Source: Streptomyces qinglanensis
GTDB lineage: Bacteria; Actinomycetota; Actinomycetes; Streptomycetales; Streptomycetaceae
Direction: 5' to 3'
NCBI RefSeq assembly: GCF_900111245.1
Contig: NZ_FOGO01000018.1
Span: 62,001-126,000 of the forward strand
Length of the DNA: 64,000 nt
Of the stretch, positions 27,175 through 35,924 are shown one piece after another. Position 1 is the first letter of the stretch, and the number at the start of each line of letters is the position of its first letter. A program made the position numbers and the translations under genes. The notes under the pieces were generated by a model. It was not told the DNA's origin. It did not search any database and saw only the letters and a program-made list of their open reading frames with translations.

Positions 27175-27228
27175 CAGCCCGCACGAACTGCGGAGGGACG
27201 CCACATCCGGGGGCCCGCGGGGCGCTCC

Positions 27229-27234
27229 TAGGCT
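27229..27234 (+). promoter_or_regulatory. Leaderless -10 box of the dehydrogenase gene
   Basis: TAGGCT lies 7 bases before ATG 27242; no ribosome-binding site. Confidence 0.5.
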
Positions 27235-27241
27235 GCGGCCC

Positions 27242-28099
27242 ATGACGCCTGAGCCCGCCTCCGAGCCCGAGTCCGCGCCCCCGCAGCCGCCCGTACCGAC
27301 CCGCTCCGTCCACCTGGACCTGACCGGCCGGACGGCTCTGGTCACCGGCGCGGCGAGCGGCATCGGGCGGGCCTGTGCGCTGCGGCTCGCGGCGGCGGGG
27401 GCCCGGCTGCGGGCGGTGGACCTGGACCCCGAGGGGCTCGCGTCGCTGGCGGCCGAGGTCGCCGCGGCCGCCGAGGGGCCCGTCGGTGCGGCGCCCGTGG
27501 AGAGCCACCCCCTCGACCTGACGGACGCCGACGGGCTGGACGCGGCGGAGCGTGCCGCGGACGGCGCCGACGTGCTCGTCAACGCGGCCGGTACGCAGCT
27601 CGTGCGGCCGATCGAGGAGTTCCCGCCCGAGGCGTTCCGCCGGATGCTCACCCTCATGCTGGAGGCGCCGTTCCGCACCACCCGGGGTGCGCTGCCGGGA
27701 ATGTACGCGCAGGGGTGGGGCCGGATCGTGCACATCTCGTCCGTGCACGGGCTGCGGGCCTCCGCCTACAAGTCGGCGTACGTGGCGGCCAAGCACGGTC
27801 TGGAAGGGCTCTCCAAGACGACGGCGCTGGAGGCGGCGGCCCACGGGGTGACCGCCAACTGCGTCAACCCGGCATATGTGCGTACCCCGTTGGTGGAGCG
27901 GCAGATCGCGGACCAGGCCGAGGCGCACGGCATCCCGGAGGAGCGGGTGGTGGCCGAGGTCCTGCTCGCGGACTCGGCGCTGAAGCGGCTGCTGGAGCCG
28001 TCCGAGGTGGTCGAGGCGGTCGCCTATCTGTGCACTCCCGCCGCCGGGTTCCTCACGGGTTCCTCCCTGCCTCTCGACGGCGCCTGGACCGCTCACTGA
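27242..28099 (+). CDS. 3-hydroxybutyrate dehydrogenase (SDR)
   Basis: A 285-aa short-chain dehydrogenase that should oxidise 3-hydroxybutyrate to acetoacetate with NAD. It has the nucleotide motif TGAASGIGRA, the NAAG element (VNAAGTQ) and the catalytic Ser-Tyr-Lys in ISSVHGLRASAYKSAYVAAKHG. The bdh-like segment NPAYVRTPLVERQIADQA supports the hydroxybutyrate assignment over a generic SDR. Residues 1-25 are a Pro/Glu-rich extension. The next gene starts 4 bp after the stop. Confidence 0.85.
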   Translation: MTPEPASEPESAPPQPPVPTRSVHLDLTGRTALVTGAASGIGRACALRLAAAGARLRAVDLDPEGLASLAAEVAAAAEGPVGAAPVESHPLDLTDADGLDAAERAADGADVLVNAAGTQLVRPIEEFPPEAFRRMLTLMLEAPFRTTRGALPGMYAQGWGRIVHISSVHGLRASAYKSAYVAAKHGLEGLSKTTALEAAAHGVTANCVNPAYVRTPLVERQIADQAEAHGIPEERVVAEVLLADSALKRLLEPSEVVEAVAYLCTPAAGFLTGSSLPLDGAWTAH

Positions 28100-28103
28100 C
28101 CCT

Positions 28104-30416
28104 GTGCCCATGCACAGCACCACCGACCACGGTCCCGACGGCCACAGCTCCGCACGCCACGAGAGCGCCGCGGGCCACGCACCGCCGGGCGACGCCGCGC
28201 CGGCCGCCTGCCTCGGCTATCTGGAGCTGCTGGCCCGGGGCGCCCCGACCGCGGCGTACGAGGACCCGGCGGCGCACATCGCCACCGAGGGGACCGGGCA
28301 CGCCGCCGAACACGGCAAGCAGCTCGCTCTGCGCATCCGCGCCGAGCTGGAGGGCAGGCGGCGCCGCGAGGCGGAGCTGACGGCGCTGTTCGAGACGGTG
28401 CACGACCTCGCCGGACTCGGCGACCTGGACGACGTGCTCCAGGCCATCGTCCAGCGCGCCCGCCGCCTGCTGGGCACCGAGGTCGCCTACATGACCCTCA
28501 ACGACCCCGAGCGGGGCGACACCTACATGCGGGTCACCGAGGGCTCGGTCTCGGCCCGCTTCCAGCAGTTGCGGCTCGGCATGGGCGAGGGGCTGGGCGG
28601 GCTCGTGGCGCAGACCGCGCGCCCCTACGCGACCCAGGACTACCCGCGGGACGCCCGTTTCCAGCACACCCGCACCATCGACCGGGGCGTCGGCGAGGAA
28701 GGGCTGGTCGCCATCCTCGGGGTGCCGCTGCTGCTCGGCGGCCGGGAGGTCATCGGCGTGCTGTACGCGGCCGACCGGCGCGAGCGCGTCTTCGAACCGG
28801 AGCAGATCGCGCTGCTGCGCTCGTTCGCGGCGCATGCGGCCGTCGCGATCGACAGCACCCGCCTGCTCACCGAGACGACCCAGGCGCTGGCCGGGCTGCG
28901 CGCGGTCAACGAGACCATCCGCCGTGCCTCCGACATCCATGACCGGCTGACGGAACTGGTGCTGCGCGGCGGCGGGGTGGACGACGTGACCCGTGCGCTG
29001 GCCGAGGTGCTGGGCGGGCGGGTGGAGTTCCGCGACAGCGTGCGGTTCGACGACGTGCCGGCGGGTGGCGCACCGGCGGGTGGCGTACCGACGGGTGGCG
29101 AGGCGTCCGGCGCGCTGTCGGAAGGGGCGCCCGCCGGTTCCGTGCCCTCCGACGGCGTACCGGCCGCGGTCGAGCGCTCCCGCCGCGACGGGCACGCCGT
29201 GCGCGAGGGCGGCAGTTGGGTGGCGGCCGTCTCCGCGGGCGGCGAACTGCTGGGCGCGCTGCTGCTGCACGGGCACCCGGACCTCGACCCGGTGGACCAG
29301 CGCACCCTGGAGCGCGCCGCGATGGTCACCTCGCTGCTGCAACTCGCCCGCCGCTCGGCGGGCGAGGCCGAACAGCGGGTCCGTGGCGAACTGCTGGACG
29401 ACCTGCTGGACGCCGCGCACCGCGATCCGCACCTGCTGCGCGACCGCGCCGCGCGGGTCGGCGCCGACCTGGACGTACCGCACACCGTGCTGGCAGCCCG
29501 CCTCGACCGGGCGCCCGGCGCCGGGGCGCCGTCCGCAGCCGGGACGCCGTCCGGCGCCCCGTCCGGGGACGCGGCGCACGCCTCCACCACCGGGGCGCCG
29601 CACGACGCCGGGCAAGCGCTCGACGAGGCGGAACGGCAGCGCCTGTGGTCCGCGGCCGCGCATCTGGCCGCCACCCGCCGCGGCCTGGCCGCGACCCGGG
29701 ACGGCGGACTGGTCCTGCTGCTGCCCCTCGAAGCCGCTGACCGAGGCGCTGACCGAGGCGCCGACCGAGGCGCTGACCGAGGCGCTGACCGAGGCGCTGA
29801 CCGAGGCGCTGACCGGACCGCTGACCGGGCCGCCGCCGGGACCGCTGACCGGGGTGTCGCCGGGACCGCTGACCGGGGTGCCCCGGCCCCCGACGCCGCC
29901 GACGCCGTCTCCCGCACGGCGCGCCTGGCCGCCGCCGAACTGGGTCGCGCGGTGGGCTGCCCGGTCACCGTCGGCGCCTCCGCGCCCGTACCGTCCCCGG
30001 CCACCCGGCCCGGATCCGTCGCCGACGCCTACCCGGAGGCCCGGCGCTGCCTGGACGTGCTCAGCCTGCTCGGCCGCCGCGGCGACGGCGCCGCGGCCGA
30101 GGACCTGGGCTTCCTCGGGCTGCTGCTGGCCGATACGCGGGACGTCACCGGATTCGTCCGCCGCGTCCTCGGCCCGGCGCTCGACTACGACCGGCGGCGC
30201 GGCACCGAACTGGTGGCCACCCTCGACGCGTACTTCGAGAGCGGCGCCAGCCCGGTGCGCGCCAAGGATGTCCTGCACGTGCACGTCAACACCGTCGCCC
30301 AGCGGCTGGAGCGGGTCGGCCGGCTGCTGGGCGACGACTGGCAGGCGCCGCACCGCGCGCTGGAGATCCAGCTCGCCCTACGGCTCCACCGGCTGACGGG
30401 CGCCCTCGGCGGCTGA
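28104..30416 (+). CDS. GAF domain/PucR-type transcriptional regulator
   Basis: A regulator of about 770 aa (GTG 28104, or ATG 28110 two codons later). A GAF domain occupies about 85-250 (TALFETVHDLAGLGDLDDVLQAIVQRARRLLG... AILGVPLLLGGREVIGVLYAADR). The C-terminus is the PucR helix-turn-helix (VLHVHVNTVAQRLERVGRLLG). Between them is a low-complexity stretch of Ala-Asp-Arg-Gly repeats at about 543-575, encoded by a 12-bp tandem repeat. It lies 4 bp after the dehydrogenase and its 3' end overlaps the convergent MHS transporter gene by 39 bp, so it probably controls both. Confidence 0.88.
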   Translation: MPMHSTTDHGPDGHSSARHESAAGHAPPGDAAPAACLGYLELLARGAPTAAYEDPAAHIATEGTGHAAEHGKQLALRIRAELEGRRRREAELTALFETVHDLAGLGDLDDVLQAIVQRARRLLGTEVAYMTLNDPERGDTYMRVTEGSVSARFQQLRLGMGEGLGGLVAQTARPYATQDYPRDARFQHTRTIDRGVGEEGLVAILGVPLLLGGREVIGVLYAADRRERVFEPEQIALLRSFAAHAAVAIDSTRLLTETTQALAGLRAVNETIRRASDIHDRLTELVLRGGGVDDVTRALAEVLGGRVEFRDSVRFDDVPAGGAPAGGVPTGGEASGALSEGAPAGSVPSDGVPAAVERSRRDGHAVREGGSWVAAVSAGGELLGALLLHGHPDLDPVDQRTLERAAMVTSLLQLARRSAGEAEQRVRGELLDDLLDAAHRDPHLLRDRAARVGADLDVPHTVLAARLDRAPGAGAPSAAGTPSGAPSGDAAHASTTGAPHDAGQALDEAERQRLWSAAAHLAATRRGLAATRDGGLVLLLPLEAADRGADRGADRGADRGADRGADRGADRTADRAAAGTADRGVAGTADRGAPAPDAADAVSRTARLAAAELGRAVGCPVTVGASAPVPSPATRPGSVADAYPEARRCLDVLSLLGRRGDGAAAEDLGFLGLLLADTRDVTGFVRRVLGPALDYDRRRGTELVATLDAYFESGASPVRAKDVLHVHVNTVAQRLERVGRLLGDDWQAPHRALEIQLALRLHRLTGALGG
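29736..29819 (+). repeat. 12-bp in-frame tandem repeat (Ala-Asp-Arg-Gly)
   Basis: Seven contiguous copies of GCTGACCGAGGC, one with a silent T-to-C change, inside the GAF/PucR gene. Further degenerate copies run to about 29880. The period is a multiple of 3, so copy changes alter length without shifting frame. Confidence 0.92.
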
Positions 30417-31889
30417 GCCGGGGGAGTCCGGGGCGGGCGTCGCCCCAGGGGCCCCGGCCGCCGCCGCGCCCGGCTCCCCCACGGTCGCCAGGTCCCGGTC
30501 CCGGGTCTCCTTCGCGCAGGCCAGCGCCACGACAGTGAGCAGCGCGGCGGCGATCACATACACCGACACCAGCGCCGAACCGTCGTACTCCGCCAGCAGC
30601 GCCGTCGCGATCATCGGGGCCGGAGCACCTGCCGCCACCGACGAGAACTGCGCGCCGATCGAGGCGCCCGAGTACCGCATGCGGGTGGCGAACAGCTCGG
30701 AGAAGAACGCTGCCTGCGGCGCGTACATCGCTCCGTGCAGCACCAGTCCGACCGTCACCGCCAGCAGGATCAGCCCGAAGCTGCCGGTGTCCAGCAGGGC
30801 GAAGAACGGGAAGATCCACACCCCGACACCGGCAGCGCCCAGGATGTAGACAGGGCGTCGCCCGACCCGGTCGGAGAGGGCGCCCCACAGCGGGATGACG
30901 GTGAAGTGGACGGCGGAGGCGATCAGCACCGCGTTCAGCCCGGTCTGCTTGGACAGGTCCAGGTGATCGGTCAGGTAGACCAGCAGGAACGCGGTCAGTA
31001 CGTAGAAGCTGATGTTCTCCGCCATCCGGGCACCCATCGCGACCAGCACGTCCCGCCAGTGGTGCCGCAGCACGGCCGGCAGCGGCATCTCCTCCGCCGT
31101 GTCCGCGCCCGCCGCGCGGTCCCGCTCCTTGCGGGCCTCCGCACGGGCACGGGCCTCCCGGAAGACGGGCGACTCGTCCACGGCCAGCCGCACCCACAGG
31201 CCGACCACCACCAGCAGCCCGGAGAGCAGGAACGGCACCCGCCAGCCCCAGCTCTCGAACGCGCCGTCGGACAGCAGCGCCGTCAGGGCCGCCAGCACGC
31301 CCGTGGCCAGGAGCTGACCGGCCGGGGCCCCGGTCTGCGGCCAGGAGGCCCAGAAGCCGCGCCGCCGCGGATCCCCGTGCTCGGAGACCAGCAGCACCGC
31401 GCCGCCCCACTCGCCGCCCAGCGCGAAGCCCTGCACCAGCCGCAGCGTCGTCAGCAGGACCGGGGCGAACGCGCCCACCGTCGCGTGAGTGGGCAGCAGC
31501 CCGATGGCGAACGTGGCGCCGCCCATCATCAGCAAGCTGATGACCAGCAGTTTCTTCCGGCCGACGCGGTCGCCGTAGTGGCCGAAGACCAGCGCGCCCA
31601 CCGGGCGGGCCGCGAAGCCGACCGCGTAGGTCAGGAACGCCAGCAGCGTGCCGACCAGCGGATCGGAGTCCGGGAAGAAGAGCTTGTTGAAGACCAGCGC
31701 GGCGGCCGAGCCGTAGAGGAAGAAGTCGTACCACTCGATGGTGGTACCGACCAGGCTGGCCGCGACGATCCGGCGCAGCGACTGCCCGCCCGGCGCGGGC
31801 CCTGGGGGCTCGGCGGAGCCGGAGCCGGGTGGGGACGAGGACGACGAGGACGACGAGGACGACGAGGACGACGAGGAAGCGGAGACCAT
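30378..31889 (-). CDS. MHS-family MFS transporter (metabolite:H+ symporter)
   Basis: A 503-aa transporter of the shikimate/proline/alpha-ketoglutarate symporter group, shown by GTTIEWYDFFLYGSAAALVFN in helix 1, GHYGDRVGRKKLL (motif A) and GGEWGGAVLLVSEHG. About 12 helices. The N-terminus is a run of about 15 Ser encoded by a 9-bp repeat. The link with the dehydrogenase and PucR regulator suggests hydroxybutyrate or a related acid as substrate (inference). ATG 31889 has no ribosome site; an AT-containing TAGCGT lies 8 bases upstream. The longer open frame to 32777 is antisense to gpmA. Confidence 0.87.
   Translation of the reverse strand: MVSASSSSSSSSSSSSSSSPPGSGSAEPPGPAPGGQSLRRIVAASLVGTTIEWYDFFLYGSAAALVFNKLFFPDSDPLVGTLLAFLTYAVGFAARPVGALVFGHYGDRVGRKKLLVISLLMMGGATFAIGLLPTHATVGAFAPVLLTTLRLVQGFALGGEWGGAVLLVSEHGDPRRRGFWASWPQTGAPAGQLLATGVLAALTALLSDGAFESWGWRVPFLLSGLLVVVGLWVRLAVDESPVFREARARAEARKERDRAAGADTAEEMPLPAVLRHHWRDVLVAMGARMAENISFYVLTAFLLVYLTDHLDLSKQTGLNAVLIASAVHFTVIPLWGALSDRVGRRPVYILGAAGVGVWIFPFFALLDTGSFGLILLAVTVGLVLHGAMYAPQAAFFSELFATRMRYSGASIGAQFSSVAAGAPAPMIATALLAEYDGSALVSVYVIAAALLTVVALACAKETRDRDLATVGEPGAAAAGAPGATPAPDSPGSAAEGARQPVEP
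31835..31878. repeat. 9-bp repeat encoding polyserine
   Basis: Five copies of GACGAGGAC (plus-strand reading) give TCC/TCG Ser codons in the transporter N-terminus. The period is a multiple of 3. Confidence 0.85.
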
Positions 31890-31919
31890 GCCGCCGCACG
31901 CTAGGTAACCCCGCCCCCG

Positions 31920-31970
31920 GCCCCCATGTGGCCGCACCCCACACTTCGCCGTCCCGCTGTGCGACGGGAC
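31920..31970. promoter_or_regulatory. MHS transporter/gpmA divergent regulatory region
   Basis: Contains GCCCCCATGTGGC (31920-31932), identical to 27151-27163, and an inverted repeat GTCCCG-N8-CGGGAC (31951-31970). It lies between the transporter (minus) and gpmA (plus). Confidence 0.45.
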
Positions 31971-32002
31971 CCCACCTCGTGCCCGGGCTCCCGGGGGGCG
32001 CG

Positions 32003-32008
32003 TAGGCT
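32003..32008 (+). promoter_or_regulatory. Leaderless -10 box of gpmA
   Basis: TAGGCT lies 7 bases before ATG 32016, with no Shine-Dalgarno sequence. Confidence 0.5.
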
Positions 32009-32015
32009 CTCCGGC

Positions 32016-32774
32016 ATGGCCGACGCACCGTACAAGCTGATCCTGCTCCGCCATGGCGAGAGCGAGTGGAACGCCAAGAACCTGTTCACCGGGTGGGTGG
32101 ACGTCAACCTCACGGAGAAGGGTGAGAAGGAGGCGGTCCGCGGCGGCGAGCTGCTCAAGGACGCCGGCCTGCTGCCCGACGTACTGCACACCTCCGTGCA
32201 GAAGCGCGCCATCCGCACCGCGCAGCTCGCGCTGGAGTCCGCGGACCGCCTGTGGATCCCCGTACGCCGCTCTTGGCGGCTGAACGAGCGCCACTACGGT
32301 GCGCTCCAGGGCAAGGACAAGGCCCAGGTCCGCGACGAGTTCGGCGAGGAGCAGTTCATGCTCTGGCGCCGCTCCTACGACACCCCGCCGCCGGCCCTGG
32401 AAGACGGTGCCGAGTTCTCGCAGAGCGGCGACCCGCGCTACGCGGCCCTGCCCAGCGAGCTGCGGCCGCGCACCGAGTGCCTCAAGGACGTCGTGGAGCG
32501 GATGCTGCCGTACTGGTTCGACGGCATCATCCCGGACCTGCTCGACGGCCGCACCGTCCTGGTCGCCGCGCACGGCAACTCGCTGCGTGCCCTGGTCAAG
32601 CACCTGGACGGGATCTCCGACGAGGACATCGCCGGCCTCAACATCCCCACCGGCATCCCGCTCGTCTACGACCTGGACGCCGACTTCGCACCGGTCACCA
32701 AGGGCGGCACCTACCTCGACCCGGAGGCCGCCAAGGCCGCCATCGAAGCGGTGAAGAACCAGGGCAAGAAGTAG
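32016..32774 (+). CDS. gpmA: 2,3-bisphosphoglycerate-dependent phosphoglycerate mutase
   Basis: The glycolytic enzyme interconverting 3- and 2-phosphoglycerate through a phospho-His. The 252-aa product shows the catalytic RHGESEWNAKNLFTGWVDV (His about 15), substrate contacts RAIRTAQLAL and ERHYGALQG, and the second His in AAHGNSLRALVKHLD. Length and motifs are normal. A strong 15-bp hairpin follows. Confidence 0.96.
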   Translation: MADAPYKLILLRHGESEWNAKNLFTGWVDVNLTEKGEKEAVRGGELLKDAGLLPDVLHTSVQKRAIRTAQLALESADRLWIPVRRSWRLNERHYGALQGKDKAQVRDEFGEEQFMLWRRSYDTPPPALEDGAEFSQSGDPRYAALPSELRPRTECLKDVVERMLPYWFDGIIPDLLDGRTVLVAAHGNSLRALVKHLDGISDEDIAGLNIPTGIPLVYDLDADFAPVTKGGTYLDPEAAKAAIEAVKNQGKK

Positions 32775-32791
32775 CACCGAAGCACGAGCAA

Positions 32792-32825
32792 GCCCCCTGC
32801 CCGCGGTTTCCCGCGGGCAGGGGGC
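32792..32825 (+). terminator. gpmA terminator
   Basis: A perfect 15-bp GC-rich stem (32792-32806 with 32811-32825) with a TTTC loop, 18 bp after the gpmA stop and also facing the convergent small gene. Confidence 0.85.
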
Positions 32826-32851
32826 TTCGCTCTATCTGCGGGCCGTGCTCG

Positions 32852-33031
32852 CTACGAGTGCTGGCTACGCCAGCGCCGGACCGTGATCCGGGAGAGCAAC
32901 AGCAGAGTCATCGGGATGTAGATCGCCACGAACGCGTCCTGCCAGTAGCCGTACAGTCCGATGGCCGCACCGGTCAGGCAGAAGGGCAGCTCGCGGGGGC
33001 AGACGTCGATGGTCAGTCCGAAACGTGACAT
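32852..33031 (-). CDS. Small membrane protein, 59 aa
   Basis: A short protein with a hydrophobic hairpin (LPFCLTGAAIGLYGYWQ and AFVAIYIPMTLLLLS) and a basic end (RITVRRWRSQHS). ATG 33031 has GGAG 9 bases upstream and is preferred to ATG 33046. It marks the left border of a degraded patch of lower-GC DNA. No family recognised. Confidence 0.5.
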   Translation of the reverse strand: MSRFGLTIDVCPRELPFCLTGAAIGLYGYWQDAFVAIYIPMTLLLLSRITVRRWRSQHS

Positions 33032-33632
33032 GCTAGTCGTCTCCATCGTGTTGAGTAGTTGAATGGGATTACGAGCGCGGATGGAGATTGGGCCGTCTCC
33101 GTGCCAGCGGAGGCGGCCTCTTTTCTATCCGAGGCGAAATCAAACCACGGATCTACTCGGAGACCAAATTCAGCTCCATGTACCCCGTGGGGTGGATTGT
33201 GGAGCCATCGGCGAAGGTGCGCTCTGCGGCTTGCTCGGGAGACTCAATTGAGTCGGCTGCCGAGGTTGAGGCGCTCGGGGTAGACGTTGTCGGCTTCCGT
33301 CAGTTGTACTTAACCGGACGGGCGCCTATGCGGTTGACCGCTTATTCGGCCACCCACCCACCCACCCACCCACCCACCCACCCACCCACCTGGCCATCCA
33401 AGTGGCCACCCGGCACCGGTCGGCCACCCGGCCGGTCGCGTGGCGGTGACAAATTATCGCGACGAATCACTTATTTAGTCTCTGAAGGTTTGTTGACTTG
33501 CTCGTGGATATATATCTCGGCCGAGGTGGGATAATTTTGGGGACCGGTTATTTTTTGGATGCTCGTTAATGATGCACGGTTCTTGGGTTTTTTGTAGGTG
33601 GTTGCTATAGCCCTGCTGGTCCGCTCCTGGCT
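33032..33632. other. Low-GC degraded region, no intact gene
   Basis: About 600 bp. It holds a CCAC microsatellite (33350-33390) and, from about 33450 to 33620, unusually AT-rich sequence for this genome. No gene is supportable. It looks like the worn end of an inserted element. Confidence 0.5.
33350..33390 (+). repeat. (CCAC)n microsatellite
   Basis: About ten uninterrupted CCAC units, followed by looser CCACCCGG-type repeats. Tetranucleotide runs of this length are rare in Streptomyces. Confidence 0.9.
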
Positions 33633-34073
33633 TTATGGCATGCGATGCGCATAAACGCGAAGCGTGAGTCCGGCATCGGAGTGCCCCAGGTAGTCCGCCA
33701 GGGCCTTGATACTCTCCCCGGCGTCCAGCAGCATGGACGCGTAGAAGGGCCTGAGCGCATGCATGCCGTGCTCGCGAGCCGGTGCGTAGTTCTCGCCGAG
33801 CTTCGGCTCCGGGGTGACCCCGGCTGCGGCAAGCGCAGGCTTCCATTCGTCAGTGTTGAACACGTTCCGCCAGATGTGGTTACCCGTGGGTGAGGTGAAG
33901 AGCAGCCGCTGTGTCACCATCGGCCCCGTCCTCGTCTTCCACGGAAGCGTGATCTCCACAGGTGGGAACTGCATCATGTGTGCCCGCAGCGCATCCGCAA
34001 CGGGGGCGGGCAGTGGCACGTCGCGCAGCTTGCCACCCTTGGGCGAGGCGAACACGGGCTTGCTGCGGCTCAA
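33633..34073 (-). pseudogene. Tyrosine integrase, C-terminal remnant
   Basis: The frame matches the catalytic half of a Streptomyces phage-type integrase: FASPKGGKLRDVPLP, then HALRPFYASMLLDAGESIK (the H-x-x-R box, with Pro where His is usual), then LGHSDAGLTLRVYAHRMP carrying the catalytic Tyr. The protein stops soon after the Tyr and the N-terminal half is missing; homologous sequence upstream is out of frame. It cannot be active. Confidence 0.75.
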
Positions 34074-34080
34074 CTACGGC

Positions 34081-34142
34081 TGGGCCGTTTGGCGCCCATC
34101 GAGTACGAGACCACCATGAAGCCCGCCGCAGCCCTTGCGGCA
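34081..34142 (+). pseudogene. Possible transposase 3' scrap
   Basis: A 20-codon stretch ending GRLAPIEYETTMKPAAALAA-stop resembles the C-terminal ends of IS3-type transposases as I recall them. A short sequence that could be an inserted-element end follows (ACTGTCACC...). Too short to be sure. Confidence 0.3.
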
Positions 34143-34184
34143 TGAAACCCGACTGTCACCTATACGTGCAGCAGCCCCAAGCGT

Positions 34185-34692
34185 ATGGCAGACAGGGAGG
34201 TGGCAATTCGTGCTGTGGCCCGCCGTGCTGACCGCGTGTACTGGGTACGGGAGTGGCTCGACAAGCCGACCTTTCGGGACCGGCTTCGCCGATGGATGGA
34301 TCCCGCGTCGTACCACTTCGACCGGATCGCCACCCCACCGGAGCCTTGGGTCGACCGGTCCGCCAGCTACTACGAGCGCACAGGCTGGCGCATCCGTGCG
34401 GACTACGTCAGATGCAACCTCGCTTTCGAGGCCGAGTACGTGGTCTGCGATGCGTGCAAGATCGTTTGGGTGGAGGCGCCTCACTCCTACGAGGGTTATA
34501 AGCGCTGCGGCCTCGTCTCAGCCGCTCTCCGGTCCCTGCGCCAGGTCTACCCAGGAGTCCAGTGGCGCACCGGCGGCGGGCGGCCATTTCCGGGAGGCCG
34601 AGCCCTTCTTGAGTTCCGTCAGCGTGGGCGTGCCCGGCGGCTACACCCAGCGAGGAAGATGCCGTCATGTCGAACCGTGGCGAGCGGGGTGA
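34185..34692 (+). pseudogene. Frameshifted GNAT-like gene
   Basis: The frame from 34185 reads a coherent protein (WMDPASYHFDRIATPPEP, YVVCDACKIVWVEAP, GLVSAALRSLRQVYPG) to about 34575. There one extra G in a GGCGGCGGG run breaks it. The continuation (GGHFREAEPFLSSVSVGVP, GYTQRGRCRHV) is in the next frame to 34692. Joined, it looks like a small acetyltransferase-like hypothetical protein with a possible zinc pair (VCDAC). Confidence 0.6.
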
Positions 34693-34997
34693 GTATGAAG
34701 GCACTCCCAGGTCTGTGACGGGGAACCCGTGAAGGCCGCTCGTCTCAGTTTCCGTCTCATTCAGCCCCGTTCGCGACCGTTCAGGCGAGACCAGGAGTCA
34801 GGTGCAGCCTACGAGCGAGCGATCCGTGAATCCAGGTGAACGCCTACGTGCGACGCCCACCACCCCACCAACACAGTTGGAGGACGTGTTGCCCAACTGC
34901 CGCATATTGCCTTGCCGGGACGGCCCTCGCCTCCGTATGGTCCGCGCCGGGAACGAGGTTGGACGACGTCACGATCCGTACGGGGAGTAGAGGGACG
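34693..34997. other. Intergenic, no gene supported
   Basis: About 300 bp with short open frames only. A stretch near 34745-34795 (GTTTCCGTCTCATTC... GTTCAGGCGAGAC) looks like sequence seen beside integrated elements, but no direct repeat partner was found. Confidence 0.3.
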
Positions 34998-35186
34998 GTG
35001 AGCAGAAGACGCTACGTCGCCAGGGGTGTGCCGGGCGGCTACCGGATCTGGGACAACCGAGGCCGCCGATGGTGGGGCGATCTCTACGAGTTGTGCCCTG
35101 ACGATCTCCTGGCAGAACTCAATGGGCAGGCGGATCAAGCGAGGATCACCGCGCTGATGAGGCGTTACCGAGCGCAGAAGCGATAG
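34998..35186 (+). CDS. Small conserved hypothetical protein, 62 aa
   Basis: GTG 34998 sits just after AGAGGGAC. The product (SRRRYVARGVPGGYRIWDN, RRWWGDLYELCPDDLL, ending RYRAQKR) has the compact Trp/Tyr-rich, basic composition of a family of short hypothetical proteins found in mobile regions of Streptomyces. Function unknown. The longer frame back to 34836 is less likely. Confidence 0.55.
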   Translation: MSRRRYVARGVPGGYRIWDNRGRRWWGDLYELCPDDLLAELNGQADQARITALMRRYRAQKR

Positions 35187-35924
35187 GCAGCGCCGAGTCT
35201 GAACGATGAAGGCGCGCACCACAAGCGCACCAGATTCAGCGAGGGACAGCGGGGAATCACGGTGAAAGCAACCAGGACCGAGAACACCGCTCACCTAGCG
35301 TTCGCTCAGGTCAGCACACCAACCAACCCTAGATGATCGCAGCTTCCCAAGCTGAGAGCTCCCGCACCGTCGTCACCCACCTGCCGTCGTGACTTGCTCT
35401 GGTTGACAGCCCGGCAGCGTGGCTGAGGTCGGTGGGGGTGCAGCGAGGCATACGCGCGCGTGTCCGATCAGCGTCTTCGCCGTCGTGGCTGGCTGTCGTC
35501 GGCTGAGGTTCAAACGGGCATGTCGGAGGCGCCCCGCCGGGCGGAGCTGGGCCGTCTCTGGGCCGTCCGAGGCCGCTCGACAGTGGCCAAGGACGGCAGA
35601 CGACCACCAGACGCGCGAGCCCACCACTCATGAGCAGCGAAAACGCAGGTCACCAAGATCCCCGACAAGACCCGGGCAAGAAGCAGCCTCTCGGCCCCGC
35701 GCAGCACCACGCGCACGTCAACCCCTGTCCGCGGATCCGCTGCGGACAGGGGGTCTGTCGTCGGCACGCGCTCCCGGCGCCGGTCGCGACCGCAACCGCG
35801 CGACGGTGCGCCCCGGAGTCAGCTCGCCCCGCCCCGCCCGGCCCGCCCGCCCCGCCTCCCGGATGCGATCACGCTCCGGTCCCCGGACGATGGGGCGGGG
35901 GACGGTCGATGCGGGAGGTGCGCT
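35187..35924. other. Intergenic, no gene supported
   Basis: Nearly 740 bp between the accessory patch and the cupin gene. Open frames on both strands have no recognisable protein. An inverted repeat (CCCCTGTCCGC with GCGGACAGGGG, about 35721-35751) is a likely terminator. The last 40 bp carry the cupin gene's ribosome site. Confidence 0.45.

Larger units (their letters stand above)
26906..27241. other. Intergenic region with repeats
   Basis: About 336 bp without a gene. It holds imperfect GGTCCGGGG/GGTCCGCC repeats (about 26980-27060), then two CATGTGCCGCCGTC copies at 27113 and 27132, then GCCCCCATGTGGC at 27151. The final part carries the leaderless promoter of the dehydrogenase. Confidence 0.6.

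Noticed and set aside
33350..33390. CRISPR-like array
   Set aside because: Simple tetranucleotide run without spacers or cas genes; no CRISPR array was seen anywhere in the window.
33633..34073. Functional integrase at the accessory patch
   Set aside because: The N-terminal half is missing, the H-x-x-R box region has Pro where His is usual, and no att repeat pair was found around it.
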